Shown: positions 14,377-15,216 of the stretch, one piece after another | How the letters are laid out: each line of letters starts with the position of its first letter | Numbering within the stretch: position 1 is the first letter of the stretch | Assembly (NCBI GenBank): GCA_964411875.1 | Contig: CAYPMT010000056.1 | Span: forward strand, 1-15,216 | Length of the DNA: 15,216 nt | Direction of reading: 5' to 3' | From: Aliikangiella sp964411875 | Lineage (GTDB): Bacteria; Pseudomonadota; Gammaproteobacteria; Enterobacterales; Kangiellaceae | Notes under the pieces: model-generated | Databases searched by the model: none | Seen by the model: only the letters and a program-made list of their open reading frames with translations | What the model was told of the DNA's origin: nothing | Position numbers and translations under genes: made by a program

Positions 14377-14456
14377 TCGCAAATGCTATCGAAGAAATGC
14401 TAAAAGCCTAATTAAAAGAAATAAGAGCTCAAGTTACTAACCACAAACTCAAAGAT

Positions 14457-14603
14457 TCACATATCCCAATAAATAAAATTCAGCGATGAGGTGCCACTCA
14501 GAGCAATAATAAGCAATATAATAATGACATAGCTAGCTGCTATGAGCGGGTTAACCATAGGCTTAGGTAGCTTTTTTTGCAGCCAGCGAAAAAGTCTGAG
14601 CAT
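14457..14603 (-). CDS. DltX-like acyl-shuttle membrane microprotein (candidate)
   Basis: A 48-residue ORF starts at an ATG that overlaps the TGA of the MBOAT gene by one base (TGATG) and has no separate ribosome-binding site, so translation should be coupled. The protein has a basic N-terminus (R3, R6, K10, K11, K15), one membrane helix at about 19-37 (IAASYVIIILLIIALSG), then an outside tail SSLNFIYWDM. The positive-inside rule puts the C-terminus outside. The size, topology and terminal hexapeptide FIYWDM resemble DltX, which ends FIYNEF. The DltX tyrosine accepts D-alanine from the MBOAT DltB and hands it to DltD; here the equivalent is Y46. Many Gram-negative MBOATs carry such a motif fused at their own C-terminus (FIYFQF-like); this MBOAT does not. 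Function is inferred from motif and context. Confidence 0.7.
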   Translation of the reverse strand: MLRLFRWLQKKLPKPMVNPLIAASYVIIILLIIALSGTSSLNFIYWDM

Positions 14604-15216
14604 CAGTTTAAAAACGCCAGTAAATATTGTTCAGTCGCTTTTATCATCACTTCACCAGAAAAAATAAACAAAAAAGTAATTGCCCAGCTAACTAAATTGC
14701 CTAGAGGAAAATCAAAAATAACAATGCCCTTAGCTTTTTGCCAACGTTGAAATAAGCGACAACCAGTAATGCCACCCGCATGATAAACTCCCCACAGTAA
14801 ATAATAGAGAGAGACCTCATGCCATAGGCCCATAACTAGCATAGCGACCAAAATCGATAAAAAAGGGTTCCGCGTGATAGCTAATAACGGTGTAAAAGCA
14901 TAGTCTCTACACCAATTAGAAAGCGTCATATGCCAGCGTTGCCAAAACTCCATAATATTTGTTGCTAAAAAAGGTTTATTAAAATTTTCTTCAATTCGAA
15001 TACCCATTAAAAGTGAAAAGCCAATGGCAACACTTGACCAGCCCGCAAATTGAAAATATAAATAAACCCAATCGAATGCTGATAATAGCAATGCATTAAT
15101 GCAACCCATATCAGGTAATTCTGTTAACCAAACCATGCCTTTTTTAGCAATTAAATAATTGCCGAGAATAACAACTTGAGCATAACCCATAATGATTCTA
15201 TGCAAGGCCATAGAAA
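14603..15216 (-). CDS. MBOAT-family O-acyltransferase (partial, N-terminus beyond right edge)
   Basis: This is the C-terminal half of a multi-pass membrane-bound O-acyltransferase of the DltB/AlgI/PatA type, which passes an acyl group across the inner membrane to envelope polymers. The frame stays open through the right edge, so the Met at 15211 is internal. From that Met, the signature EFWQRWHMTLSNWCRDY is at 88-104. The two conserved histidines are H131 in MGLWHE and H144 in WGVYHA. Several hydrophobic helices flank them. It ends FSGEVMIKATEQYLLAFLN without the FIYFQF-like C-terminal motif of AlgI-type members; the next gene supplies one. It is the second-to-last gene of a minus-strand operon whose start lies outside. 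The acyl donor and polymer cannot be told from this half. Confidence 0.9.
   Translation of the reverse strand, partial: SMALHRIIMGYAQVVILGNYLIAKKGMVWLTELPDMGCINALLLSAFDWVYLYFQFAGWSSVAIGFSLLMGIRIEENFNKPFLATNIMEFWQRWHMTLSNWCRDYAFTPLLAITRNPFLSILVAMLVMGLWHEVSLYYLLWGVYHAGGITGCRLFQRWQKAKGIVIFDFPLGNLVSWAITFLFIFSGEVMIKATEQYLLAFLN

Larger units (their letters stand above)
14121..14456. other. Non-coding junction between rluE and the MBOAT operon
   Basis: This is about 336 bp without an intact gene. It holds an all-A/T hairpin (stem AATAAAAAA/TTTTTTATT, 14234-14242 and 14247-14255). Next come a GC hairpin (14277-14300) and the 22-codon end of a short-chain dehydrogenase on the minus strand (14308-14376). 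About 80 bp of unassigned sequence follows, in which AAATGCTA occurs twice 14 bp apart. I see no promoter, tRNA or insertion-sequence end. It reads as a scar between conserved and accessory DNA. Confidence 0.55.

Noticed and set aside
14382..14456. Forward-strand coding remnant (AIEEMLKA then stop, KEIRAQVTNHK...)
   Set aside because: It is short, interrupted, without a start signal, and I can match it to no family.
1..15216. CRISPR arrays, tRNA or rRNA genes, insertion sequences
   Set aside because: No regularly spaced repeat array, no cloverleaf or rRNA-like stretch, and no transposase motif was seen on either strand.

Overview
The window looks like chromosomal DNA of a low-GC gammaproteobacterium. 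The TCA-cycle proteins align residue for residue with E. coli numbering: SdhA H45/R286, SucC E197/N199/D213, and SdhB cysteines at a constant offset of 2 then 5. The genus cannot be fixed from the sequence alone.

Left part (1-7070): a TCA-cycle block. On the minus strand, in transcription order, lie sdhC, sdhD, sdhA, sdhB, sucC and sucD (sucD runs off the left edge). They encode succinate dehydrogenase and succinyl-CoA synthetase. Citrate synthase gltA is divergent on the plus strand, separated by a regulatory gap of about 400 bp, and ends at a strong terminator. The 2-oxoglutarate dehydrogenase genes sucA and sucB, which usually sit between sdhB and sucC in gammaproteobacteria, are absent; only 150 bp separates the two genes.

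Middle part (7071-11346): a minus-strand set linked to exopolysaccharide. In transcription order it has a possible 34-residue leader membrane peptide, an initiating polyprenyl-phosphate sugar transferase of the XrtA/PEP-CTERM-associated type, the matching AAA+ type secretion ATPase, and an arylsulfotransferase-like beta-propeller lipoprotein. No exosortase or PEP-CTERM substrate is seen in the window.

Right-centre (11347-14120): housekeeping genes. These are asparaginyl-tRNA synthetase (+, TTG start), a YdjA-type nitroreductase (-) and an RluE-type 23S rRNA pseudouridine synthase (+).

Right end (14121-15216): a junction of about 340 bp that holds the last 22 codons of a destroyed short-chain dehydrogenase. 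It is followed by the 3' end of a minus-strand operon. That operon encodes the C-terminal half of an MBOAT acyltransferase and, overlapping its stop codon by one base, a 48-residue single-pass membrane microprotein ending in FIYWDM. This ending closely resembles the FIYNEF-type C-terminal 'acyl shuttle' hexapeptide of DltX. The pair is therefore a candidate envelope-polymer acylation system in a Gram-negative, and is the most interesting item in the window.

A recurring oddity is that the stop codons of three minus-strand genes (sdhA, sdhB and the lipoprotein) each lie inside a short tandem repeat that extends into the 3' flank.
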